Assembly (NCBI GenBank): GCA_020443945.1
Contig: JAIZWN010000134.1
Location: 1 to 6,196 of the forward strand
Direction of reading: 5' to 3'
Length of the DNA: 6,196 nt
Source of the DNA: Candidatus Thiosymbion ectosymbiont of Robbea hypermnestra
GTDB taxonomy: Bacteria > Pseudomonadota > Gammaproteobacteria > Chromatiales > Chromatiaceae
The translations under genes and the position numbers were made by a program. Below, one piece after another: positions 1 through 5,445 of this stretch; the stretch's first letter is position 1, and every line of letters begins with the position of its first letter. Below the pieces are notes generated by a model, which had not been told where the DNA came from, searched no databases, and was given only the letters and a program-made list of their open reading frames with translations.

Positions 1-131
1 TGCGCTCACGCGCCTCGCGGCTGGCCGCTTCTCGCCGCGCTGAGAGCGAAAAATAAGGTGAAACGGGGCACTAGTACAGCAGTACCGAAATACCGATGAC
101 ATGGGAATCATTTTTTTGCCGCAAATGAACG
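1..131. other. Gene-free left edge
   Basis: No gene can be supported here. Plus-strand frame 1 is open from the window edge to a TGA at 97-99 and could in principle be the last 32 codons of an upstream gene. However, the translation is a short, basic, unrecognised string, and the sequence just beyond it is repeat-derived. A run of seven T at 111-117 has no stem in front of it, so no terminator is called. Confidence 0.4.
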
Positions 132-155
132 CGAATCAACGCAGATCGGTGGCAA
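132..155 (+). repeat. Short direct repeat, copy 1
   Basis: This 24-bp unit (CGAATCAACGCAGATCGGT followed by GGCAA) recurs at 312-335 with a single difference, G151 versus T331. The surrounding wording (AATGAACGCGAATCAACGCAG) resembles a dispersed intergenic repeat known from many bacterial genomes; that recognition is from memory. It is not coding: the open frame across it only reads the repeat. Confidence 0.75.
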
Positions 156-176
156 AAGAACGCATGATCTTTTCCG

Positions 177-245
177 TCCGCAGATTACGCAGATTCTCGC
201 AGATTGTTTCGTTTTTAGTCTGTGAATATCTGTGTCATCTGCGGA
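177..245. repeat. Imperfect inverted repeat, CGCAGAT family
   Basis: The left arm 177-201 and the right arm 221-245 are reverse complements at 20 of 25 positions around a 19-nt T-rich loop (202-220). The outer nine bases (TCCGCAGAT) pair perfectly, and two of the mismatches become G-U pairs in plus-strand RNA. The left arm also repeats internally (GCAGATTAC GCAGATTCTC GCAGATT). It looks like a fossil palindromic repeat; nothing suggests a promoter or terminator. Confidence 0.6.
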
Positions 246-311
246 TAGACCGAAGCGACCGGATCATTTTCCCATACTCAATCCGAACCTCGGCGGGTCC
301 GCTTTTGGCCA

Positions 312-335
312 CGAATCAACGCAGATCGGTTGCAA
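312..335 (+). repeat. Short direct repeat, copy 2
   Basis: Second copy of the unit at 132-155, in the same orientation, 180 bp downstream and 23 of 24 identical. It runs directly into the palindromic repeat that starts at 338, so two repeat families are nested end to end here. Confidence 0.75.
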
Positions 336-337
336 TC

Positions 338-382
338 CAATGCCATGTAAGGTAAGTCTCAACGCCCCTCTCCCAGCGGGAG
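338..382 (+). repeat. Dispersed repeat A, copy 1
   Basis: This 45-bp segment recurs in the same orientation at 5521-5565, on the other side of the gene cluster, with 37 of 45 positions identical. The copy here runs into an intact palindrome (364-388); the downstream copy has lost the second arm. The pair shows that both flanks are seeded with the same intergenic repeat family. Confidence 0.65.
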
Positions 383-388
383 AGGGGC
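364..388. repeat. Perfect 11-bp hairpin
   Basis: GCCCCTCTCCC (364-374), loop AGC, and GGGAGAGGGGC (378-388) form an uninterrupted 11-bp stem. There is no T-tract on either side, so it is not a good intrinsic terminator. The sequence belongs to a CCCCTCTCCC palindrome repeat common in proteobacterial intergenic DNA (from memory), so a repeat origin is preferred over a dedicated regulatory role. Confidence 0.8.
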
Positions 389-424
389 CTTGAACAAAGG
401 TTCCGCGGGGGTCATCACTACCTG

Positions 425-487
425 TTAAGCAGCACCACAACACCATAGCAACAAATGAACAGCAGCTTCAGCCAGATCATTCGCCAT
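425..487 (-). CDS. Possible 20-aa small ORF of unknown function
   Basis: On the minus strand AGGAG at 500-496 sits 8 nt in front of ATG at 487-485, an ideal Shine-Dalgarno arrangement. The frame encodes MANDLAEAAVHLLLWCCGAA and stops at TAA (427-425). An overlapping second frame starts at ATG 495-493 and ends at TAG 420-418. It encodes 25 residues of membrane-spanning character (a WLKLLFICCYGVVVLL core), but its start abuts the AGGAG with no spacer. The tract is clearly lower in GC than the neighbouring operon. No function is recognised. It lies divergent to mct and could be a small protein, a leader peptide or chance; only the ribosome-binding site argues for it. Confidence 0.25.
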   Translation of the reverse strand: MANDLAEAAVHLLLWCCGAA

Positions 488-507
488 ATTACCATCTCCT
501 GTTAAAG

Positions 508-527
508 TATCAGCCCAAAAGCTGATA
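508..527. promoter_or_regulatory. Palindrome upstream of mct
   Basis: TATCAGC (508-514) and GCTGATA (521-527) are perfect reverse complements around the 6-nt loop CCAAAA. No T-tract follows in either direction. It lies about 33 bp upstream of the predicted -35 box of the mct promoter and just upstream of the minus-strand small ORF. That is a natural place for a regulator half-site pair, but no regulator family is recognised. Confidence 0.35.
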
Positions 528-559
528 GAAAGCAAAATTAACGAAAAACAGGAAGATTA

Positions 560-589
560 GTGACACAATTCTGAATAATCAATTATAAA
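560..589 (+). promoter_or_regulatory. Candidate sigma70 promoter for the mct-meh-glcEF cluster
   Basis: GTGACA (560-565) matches the -35 consensus at 5 of 6 positions. TATAAA (584-589) matches the -10 consensus at 5 of 6, with an 18-bp spacer, inside the most AT-rich part of the window. Transcription would begin near 596, leaving a leader of roughly 88 nt that reads through the 32-bp repeat at 587-618. The minus strand carries an exact TATAAT at 587-582 overlapping this -10, without a good -35. No other promoter of this quality is seen before mct. Confidence 0.4.
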
Positions 590-618
590 ATCCTGTTAAT
601 CCTGTACTATTAGGAGAT
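587..618 (+). repeat. Cluster-flanking inverted repeat B, left copy
   Basis: This 32-bp element contains AAAATCCTGTTAATCCTGT followed by CTATTAG. Its reverse complement occurs at 5446-5477 with 30 of 32 positions identical. The two copies bracket the four genes exactly, with no gene between either copy and the cluster. The CCTGTTAATCC core belongs to a widespread intergenic repeat (from memory). Here it would be transcribed in the mct leader if the predicted promoter is right. Confidence 0.75.
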
Positions 619-672
619 AGGCTCGGAGGTTGGGGTTTGCTCCTTAATTAAATGTCAACACACCCTGATACC

Positions 673-678
673 GGAGGG
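673..678 (+). promoter_or_regulatory. Strong ribosome binding site of mct
   Basis: GGAGGG lies 5 nt in front of ATG 684. An in-frame TGA at 666-668 rules out any start further upstream, so this site fixes the mct start. Confidence 0.8.
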
Positions 679-683
679 TATTC

Positions 684-1919
684 ATGTTCAAGATTCTGGA
701 AGGACTGCGCGTCGTCGAATCCTCGGCCTTCGTCGCCTGTCCCTTGGGTGGCATGACCCTGGCCCAGCTCGGCGCGGACGTCATCCGGTTCGATCCCATT
801 CGCGGCGGGATCGACGCCCACCGCTGGCCGGTCACCCAAGAAGGCAAGAGCCTGTATTGGGCCGGTCTCAACAAGGGCAAACGCTCCCTGGCCATCGACG
901 CCGGCAAGCCGGAGGCCCAGGAGCTCCTGGGCGAGCTGATCGCCGCCCCCGGCGAGGGCAAGGGCATCTTCTCCACCAACCTGCGGGCCGACAAGGGCTG
1001 GATGAGTTATGAGGCGCTCAAACAACGCCGGGAAGACCTCATCATGGTCAACCTGCTCGGCAGCTCCGACGGAACCTCGGCGGTGGACTACACGATCAAC
1101 TGCGCCGCCGGCTTTCCCTTCGTGACCGGCAACTACCACACCCAGGAGCCGCAGCCGGTCAACCACGTCCTCCCGGCCTGGGACGCCCTGGCCGGCGTCA
1201 ATCTGGCCCTGGCCATCCTGGCCGCCGAGCGGCACCGGCGGCTGACCGGCCAGGGACAGCTGGTCAAGCTGGCCCTGTCCGACATCGCCTTCGCCATGAC
1301 CGGGAACCTGGGATACATCCAGGAGGTACAGATCAACGAAAACGAGCGCAAAGGCTACGGCAACTTCCTCTATGGCGCCTACGGCAGCGAGTTCAAAACC
1401 AGCGACGGACGCTGGCTCTACATCGTCGTGGTCACCAACTACATGTGGAAGGAGCTGATCCGGGTCACGGATATCGGCGACGCGATCGACGCCATCGAAA
1501 AGCGGCATAACCTCGACTTCAGGCAGGAAGGCCACCGCTTTCGCGCCAGCAAGGAAATCTCGGACCCCCTTCGCGCCTGGTGCGCCCAACGCACCCTGGC
1601 GGAGATCGAACAGACCTTCGAGAACACCGGCGTCTGCTGGGGACCCTACCGGACCTTCGGCCAGATGGTGGAAGAAGACCCCCGGGTCTCCACCGCCAAC
1701 CCTATGTTCTCCGAGCTCGAGCAGCCCGGCATCGGCCGCTACCTGGTGCCCGGCTCGCCGCTCGACTTCGGCGCCTTTACCCGCGAGCCCCCGCGTCCGG
1801 CCCCCCTGCTGGGCGAGCACACGGACGAAATCCTGAGCCGGGACCTGGGGCTGAGCGACGTCGAAATCGGCCGCCTGCGCGATGCGGGCCTGGTTGCCGG
1901 ACCCGTGGAGATTCCCTGA
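684..1919 (+). CDS. mct: Mesaconyl-CoA C1-C4 CoA transferase (2-methylfumaryl-CoA isomerase)
   Basis: A 411-residue class III (CaiB/BaiF, formyl-CoA transferase type) CoA transferase, probably cytosolic, with no signal peptide or membrane segment. Mct moves CoA within one molecule, turning mesaconyl-C1-CoA into mesaconyl-C4-CoA in the glyoxylate-assimilation cycle of the 3-hydroxypropionate bicycle. The N-terminus (GLRVVESSAFVACPLGGMTL, residues 7-26, then AQLGADVIRFDP) is very close to my memory of the Chloroflexus enzyme, as are RWPVT (47-51), LNKGKRS (62-68) and the C-terminal QPGIGRYLVPGSPLDF (347-362). The expected catalytic aspartate is D167 in PAWD. LGEHTDEIL (376-384) is the usual family tail motif. 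Length fits Mct (about 405-410). The start is fixed by GGAGGG and an upstream stop. The stop overlaps the meh start. Itaconate or succinate-citramalate CoA transferases are the main alternatives; the neighbouring hydratase fits either, but the N-terminal signature favours Mct. Confidence 0.85.
   Translation: MFKILEGLRVVESSAFVACPLGGMTLAQLGADVIRFDPIRGGIDAHRWPVTQEGKSLYWAGLNKGKRSLAIDAGKPEAQELLGELIAAPGEGKGIFSTNLRADKGWMSYEALKQRREDLIMVNLLGSSDGTSAVDYTINCAAGFPFVTGNYHTQEPQPVNHVLPAWDALAGVNLALAILAAERHRRLTGQGQLVKLALSDIAFAMTGNLGYIQEVQINENERKGYGNFLYGAYGSEFKTSDGRWLYIVVVTNYMWKELIRVTDIGDAIDAIEKRHNLDFRQEGHRFRASKEISDPLRAWCAQRTLAEIEQTFENTGVCWGPYRTFGQMVEEDPRVSTANPMFSELEQPGIGRYLVPGSPLDFGAFTREPPRPAPLLGEHTDEILSRDLGLSDVEIGRLRDAGLVAGPVEIP
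1907..1910 (+). promoter_or_regulatory. Ribosome binding site of meh inside the mct end
   Basis: GGAG lies in the last codons of mct, 8 nt before ATG 1919. The frame is open far upstream because it runs through mct out of frame, so this site, the TGATG overlap and the family length together decide the start. Confidence 0.7.
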
Positions 1920-2773
1920 TGAGCGACCAAAACAAACCCCTGACCGACTGGATCGGATCCCGGGAAACCCGCACCGAGACCCTCTCCGAATTCCCGGCCC
2001 AGGCCGCGGCCGCCATGCTGGACCTGGACGGGGAGCCCATGACCCGCGGCAACCCCCTGCCCCCCCTCTGGCACTGGTTCTACTTCCTGCCCCAGCCCCC
2101 CCGCTCCCAAATCGACGTGGACGGCCACCCCAAGCGCGGCGGCTTCTTCCCGCCCGTCACCCTGCCGCGGCGCATGTTCGCCGGCGCCAGGACCCGCTTC
2201 ATCCGCCCCCTCACCATCGGCGAGCCGGCGGTGCGCGAGGGCGAGATCCTGGCGGTCAAAGAAAAATCCGGCAAGGCCGGCAAGCTGGTATTCGTCACCG
2301 TGCGCTACCGACTCCGGCAGGACGACGAGACACGCATCGAGGAAGAACAAGACATCGTCTACAAGGAACCGGGACCGCGGATCCCGGAACCCGTGCTCCT
2401 CACCCCCCCGCCCGAGGTCCCCGCCGGGGCCTGGGTCGAAGAAATCAAGCCCGATACGGTGCTGCTGTTCCGGTTCTCCGCCCTCACCTTCAACGCCCAC
2501 CGCATCCACTACGACCGCCCCTATGCCCTCGAGGAAGAAGGCTATCCGGGCCTGGTCGTCCATGGCCCCCTTACCGCCGTGATGCTGGCCGGACTGACGG
2601 CAAAACACAGCCCCGGCAAACGCATCACCGGCTTCACCTTTCAGGGTCGGGCGCCCCTGTTCGACCTCCACCCCTTCCGGCTCATGGGCCGACCGGAGGG
2701 CGACACGATCACCCTGGAAGCCCAGGGGCCGGACGGCAAGACCACCATGCAGGCAACGGCAACCCTCGGCTGA
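1919..2773 (+). CDS. meh: Mesaconyl-C4-CoA hydratase (FAS1-like / MaoC double hotdog)
   Basis: A 284-residue enzyme with two hotdog halves. The N-terminal half (about 10-155) is of the FAS1-like dehydratase type, with LPPLWHWFYFLP at 47-58 and GGFFPPVTLPRRMFAG at 74-89. The C-terminal half is MaoC-like, with FSALTFNAHRIHYDRPYA at 186-203 and GYPGLVVHGPL at 208-218. Meh hydrates mesaconyl-C4-CoA to citramalyl-CoA, the step directly after Mct, which Mcl then splits to acetyl-CoA and pyruvate. Against the PhaJ/MaoC active site (Asp-x-Asn-Pro-Leu-His) the histidine is H197, but the aspartate position is N192. From memory this is usual in the HTD2/Meh/itaconyl-CoA hydratase branch. Length fits Meh. 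ATG 1919 overlaps the mct stop (TGATG), implying coupled translation and matched amounts. Itaconyl-CoA hydratase catalyses a related hydration to citramalyl-CoA and is the alternative; mct next door favours Meh. Confidence 0.82.
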   Translation: MSDQNKPLTDWIGSRETRTETLSEFPAQAAAAMLDLDGEPMTRGNPLPPLWHWFYFLPQPPRSQIDVDGHPKRGGFFPPVTLPRRMFAGARTRFIRPLTIGEPAVREGEILAVKEKSGKAGKLVFVTVRYRLRQDDETRIEEEQDIVYKEPGPRIPEPVLLTPPPEVPAGAWVEEIKPDTVLLFRFSALTFNAHRIHYDRPYALEEEGYPGLVVHGPLTAVMLAGLTAKHSPGKRITGFTFQGRAPLFDLHPFRLMGRPEGDTITLEAQGPDGKTTMQATATLG

Positions 2774-2783
2774 CCCCTATGGT

Positions 2784-2799
2784 CGGCCGGTACCGGCCG
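2784..2799. repeat. Perfect 16-bp palindrome between meh and glcE
   Basis: CGGCCGGTACCGGCCG is its own reverse complement and could fold as a 6-bp GC stem with a GTAC loop, 11 nt after the meh stop. No T-tract follows, so it is not an intrinsic terminator. It could stabilise the 3' end of the mct-meh message, pause RNA polymerase or bind a dimeric protein. A GTAC-centred, GC-rich hairpin also sits between glcE and glcF. Confidence 0.55.
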
Positions 2800-2853
2800 G
2801 ACACGCTCGCTGCACATTAAAACCGCTACCGATGACCCGTAAAAAGTCCAATC

Positions 2854-3918
2854 ATGAACCATGACCTGACCGAGTCCCTGCAAGCACGGGTAAGCGCCGC
2901 CATCGCAGCCGGCGCCCCGCTGGAGATCCGCGGCAGCGGATCCAAGCGTGGCCTGGGCCGCACGCCTAGCGGCGAACCCCTGGAGATGGCCGGTCACGCC
3001 GGCATCGTCAACTACCAACCCAAGGAGCTGGTAGTCACGGTCCGCTGTGGGACCACCCTGGAGACCCTCGAGGCGACCCTGGCGGAACAGGGACAACTGC
3101 TGCCGTTCGAGCCGCCCCGCCTGGGACCGGACGCCACCATCGGCGGCGCCATCGCCTGCGGCCTCTCGGGACCGGCCCGCCCCTACGCCGGGGCGGCGCG
3201 GGACCTGGTGCTGGGCGTGCGCATTCTCAACGGCCGCGGGCAGGTGCTGCGTTTCGGCGGCGAGGTGATGAAAAACGTCGCGGGCTATGATCTCTCCCGC
3301 CTCATGACCGGGGCCTACGGCACCCTGGGCCTGCTGCTGGAGGTAAGCCTGAAGGTGATGCCGCTCCCCGCGGCGCAGCGGACCCTGGTGCAGGAGCAGT
3401 CCCCGAGCGAGGCCATCCGGCTCATGAACGCCTGGGCCGGCGCCCCGCTGCCCATCACCGCCACCTGCCACGACGGCGCGCGGCTCTACATCCGCCTCGC
3501 CGGCGCCGAGGCGGCCATCGCCCAGGCCGCGAAAACCATCGGGGGCGAGACCCTCGCGGACCAGGACAACTTCTGGCGGGCCCAAATCCGCGAGCAGGGC
3601 CACGACTTCTTCACCGGCGAGCCCCCCCTGTGGCGCCTATCCCTGCCATCCACGGCGGCGCACCTGGACCTGCCGGGGAACCAGCTCCTCGAGTGGGGCG
3701 GCGCCCAACGCTGGTACCGGGGCGAGGCGGCCATGCCGACCATTCGCGCGGTGGCCACCATGGCCGGCGGCCATGCTACCCTCTTTCGCGGCGGCGACCG
3801 CGACGGCGAGGTCTTCCAGCCACTGACGCCACCCCTGATGGCCATTCACCGCAACCTCAAACAGGCCTTCGATCCACCAGGACTGCTCAACCCCGGACGC
3901 CTCTTCGCCGAGCTCTGA
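2854..3918 (+). CDS. glcE: Glycolate dehydrogenase, FAD-binding subunit GlcE
   Basis: A 354-residue protein, close to the 350 of E. coli GlcE. It is the smaller flavin subunit of the three-part glycolate dehydrogenase that oxidises glycolate to glyoxylate and feeds electrons to the respiratory chain at the inner membrane. The PCMH-type (FAD-binding type 4) domain covers about 1-175: IRGSGSKRGLGR (25-36), GPDATIGGAIACGLSGP (91-107), and the diagnostic GGEVMKNVAGYDLSRLMTGAYGTLG (135-159). The C-terminus ends in FDPPGLLNPGRLF (339-351), the typical closing motif of GlcD/GlcE-type oxidases. An in-frame TGA at 2833-2835, with no start codon between it and 2854, fixes ATG 2854 although no good Shine-Dalgarno precedes it. 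Its usual partner gene glcD is absent; upstream is meh, 80 bp away. The missing extra C-terminal length excludes GlcD itself. Confidence 0.92.
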   Translation: MNHDLTESLQARVSAAIAAGAPLEIRGSGSKRGLGRTPSGEPLEMAGHAGIVNYQPKELVVTVRCGTTLETLEATLAEQGQLLPFEPPRLGPDATIGGAIACGLSGPARPYAGAARDLVLGVRILNGRGQVLRFGGEVMKNVAGYDLSRLMTGAYGTLGLLLEVSLKVMPLPAAQRTLVQEQSPSEAIRLMNAWAGAPLPITATCHDGARLYIRLAGAEAAIAQAAKTIGGETLADQDNFWRAQIREQGHDFFTGEPPLWRLSLPSTAAHLDLPGNQLLEWGGAQRWYRGEAAMPTIRAVATMAGGHATLFRGGDRDGEVFQPLTPPLMAIHRNLKQAFDPPGLLNPGRLFAEL

Positions 3919-3970
3919 AGACCGCACCCAAGCCGTTTTCCCTGCCACCCCTCTTCCCCTCAGAGCAAAA

Positions 3971-3988
3971 GCCGGGTACCCACCCGGC
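3971..3988. promoter_or_regulatory. Intercistronic hairpin between glcE and glcF
   Basis: GCCGGGT (3971-3977), loop ACCC, and ACCCGGC (3982-3988) form a perfect 7-bp stem midway in the 93-bp gap. No T-run follows, so full termination is unlikely; pausing, RNA processing or 3'-end protection of the upstream message is more plausible. A competing GGGTACCC palindrome overlaps the loop. Confidence 0.45.
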
Positions 3989-4011
3989 CCCTGGCTCAGG
4001 ATCCTTGAGAC

Positions 4012-5223
4012 ATGCAGACCGAAATCATTCCGGAATTCTTGCAAACCCCCGAGGGCCAGGAGGCGGACACCATCCTGCGCGCCTGCGTCCATTGTGGCTT
4101 CTGCACCGCCACCTGCCCCACCTACCAACTCCTGGGGGATGAGCTGGACGGACCCCGCGGGCGCATCTACCAGATCAAGCAGGTCCTGGAGGGCCGAACC
4201 CCCACCCGAATCACCCAGCTCCATCTGGACCGCTGCCTCACCTGCCGTTCCTGCGAAACCACCTGCCCCTCCGGCGTGCGCTACGCCCGGCTGGCGGACA
4301 TCGGCCGCGATCTGGTCGAGAGCCGGGTAAAGCGGCCGCTGGGGGAAAAACTGCTGCGCCGGGCCCTGGTCAAGCTGGTGCCCCACCCCACCCGCTTCGG
4401 CGCCCTGGTGACATCGGGAAAAATCGCCAAACCCCTGCTGCCGACGACCCTCAAGGCGAAGATTCCGACGCCCCGGCCGGCCGGGACCTGGCCCGCCCCC
4501 GCCGGCAAGCGCCGGATGCTCGCCCTCGCGGGCTGCGTCCAGTCGGTGACCACCCCCGCCACCAATGCCGCCGCGGCCCGGATTCTCAGCCGGCTCGGCA
4601 TCGACCTGCTGGAGGCGCCCGAGGCCGGCTGCTGCGGGGCCGCCGCCTATCACCTGAACGCCCAGGCGGAGGGACTCGAGGCCATGCGCCGCAACATCGA
4701 CGCCTGGTGGCCCCACGTCCAATCCGGCGCCGAGGCGATCCTGATCAACGCCAGCGGTTGCGGGGTCATGGTCAAGGAGTACGGCGAGCTACTGCGCCGG
4801 GACCCCCAATATGCGGACAAGGCGGAACGGATCGCGGCGCTGGCGCGGGATCCGGTCGAGGTGCTGGCCGAAATGGACCTGGAGCCCCTGGGCCGACCCG
4901 GCCTTGGCCGCAAGGTCGCCTTCCACACCCCCTGCACCCTGCAACACGGGCAACAACTGAACGGACGGGTGGAACCCATCCTCACCCGACTCGGCTTCAT
5001 ACTGACGCCCGTGCCCGAGGCCCACCTGTGCTGCGGCTCGGCCGGGACCTACTCCCTGACCCAACCGGCGCTTTCAAAACAGCTCCGGGACCGCAAGATC
5101 ACCGCCCTGGAAGCGGGAGCGCCCGAGCTCATCGCCACGGCCAACGTCGGCTGCCAGCTCCACCTGGAGGCCGCGACCCCAACGCCGGTAGTGCACTGGC
5201 TGGAACTCCTGGACACGGCCTGA
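4012..5223 (+). CDS. glcF: Glycolate dehydrogenase, iron-sulfur subunit GlcF
   Basis: A 403-residue protein (E. coli GlcF has 407), the electron-transfer subunit that carries electrons from the GlcD/GlcE flavins towards quinone. Two 4Fe-4S ferredoxin motifs are complete: C25-x2-C28-x2-C31-x3-C35 and C75-x2-C78-x2-C81-x3-C85, each closing with CP. The second half has two cysteine-rich CCG domains: GCCGAAAYHL (206-215) with C250 in ASGCG, and HLCCGSAGTYS (338-348) with C308 (HTPC) and C381 (NVGC). Residues about 105-165 form a proline-rich linker. No transmembrane helix is visible, as expected for a peripheral subunit. An in-frame TGA at 4006-4008 fixes ATG 4012; the Shine-Dalgarno is weak. LutA- or GlpC-like subunits share the fold, but adjacency to glcE and GlcF length settle it. 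Confidence 0.93.
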   Translation: MQTEIIPEFLQTPEGQEADTILRACVHCGFCTATCPTYQLLGDELDGPRGRIYQIKQVLEGRTPTRITQLHLDRCLTCRSCETTCPSGVRYARLADIGRDLVESRVKRPLGEKLLRRALVKLVPHPTRFGALVTSGKIAKPLLPTTLKAKIPTPRPAGTWPAPAGKRRMLALAGCVQSVTTPATNAAAARILSRLGIDLLEAPEAGCCGAAAYHLNAQAEGLEAMRRNIDAWWPHVQSGAEAILINASGCGVMVKEYGELLRRDPQYADKAERIAALARDPVEVLAEMDLEPLGRPGLGRKVAFHTPCTLQHGQQLNGRVEPILTRLGFILTPVPEAHLCCGSAGTYSLTQPALSKQLRDRKITALEAGAPELIATANVGCQLHLEAATPTPVVHWLELLDTA

Positions 5224-5248
5224 CGCCCAGATTCCGCGGCTAATGACC

Positions 5249-5268
5249 GCCGGCATTTCGCCGGCTTT
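5249..5268 (+). terminator. Possible terminator after glcF
   Basis: GCCGGC (5249-5254), loop ATTTC, and GCCGGC (5260-5265) are followed by TTT, 25 nt after the glcF stop. The stem is only 6 bp and the T-tract three bases, so it would be a weak intrinsic terminator. Its place directly after the last gene is the main support. Confidence 0.45.
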
Positions 5269-5277
5269 ACAGGCTGG

Positions 5278-5382
5278 GTAGGTTGGGCAAAGGCGCGCAC
5301 GTCTGGTCGGCAGGCGAGCCAACGGCCTAGGGCGCGCCGTGCCCAACATCCGCCTGGCCGTTGGGCACACCGCCCACCCTAC
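5278..5382. repeat. Imperfect palindromic repeat of the GTAGGGTGGGC type
   Basis: GTAGGTTGGGC (5278-5288) and GCCCACCCTAC (5372-5382) are reverse complements at 10 of 11 positions and form the outer ends. Inside, 5282-5298 pairs with 5331-5347 with one mismatch and one gap (GTTGGGCA...GGCGCGC). A third TTGGGCAC copy lies at 5361-5368. The GTAGGGTGGGCACGGCGCGC wording is a dispersed repeat I recall from several gammaproteobacterial genomes. No open frame of interest crosses it. Confidence 0.6.
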
Positions 5383-5445
5383 ACGCCGAATCCCGGAAAC
5401 AATCAAAGCAAAACAGGTTATGGTTTTGTCGGCACGCGCATCGCA

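Noticed and set aside
101..355. 84-codon plus-strand frame in the left flank
   Set aside because: It contains the same peptide (NQRRSVA) twice because it runs through the direct repeat at 132-155 and 312-335; no ribosome-binding site and no recognisable domain.
364..388. Intrinsic terminator of an upstream gene
   Set aside because: Strong stem, but no T-tract on either strand and no credible upstream gene; it fits a dispersed palindromic repeat better.
264..446. 60-codon minus-strand frame
   Set aside because: Most of it translates the perfect hairpin (364-388) and repeat A; its first codons overlap the small ORF region out of frame.
648..1820. 390-codon open frame on the minus strand opposite mct
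   Set aside because: Antisense shadow of a GC-rich gene: its translation is low-complexity (G, A, V, D, Q rich) with no domain, while the plus strand encodes a clear CoA transferase.
1739..2671. 310-codon minus-strand frame opposite meh
   Set aside because: Same shadow effect; the translation is Gly/Glu/Gln-rich without motifs, and meh on the plus strand explains the DNA.
684..2773. Itaconate degradation pair (itaconate CoA transferase + itaconyl-CoA hydratase)
   Set aside because: Possible in principle because the families overlap, but no citramalyl-CoA lyase is adjacent. The transferase N-terminus and C-terminal GRYLVPGSPLDF stretch resemble Mct from the 3-hydroxypropionate bicycle; kept only as the alternative.
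3637..4722. 361-codon minus-strand frame spanning the glcE end and glcF start
   Set aside because: It crosses a real intergenic gap and two genes with strong cofactor motifs; Gly-rich shadow without a domain. The 2641-3603 minus frame is rejected for the same reason.
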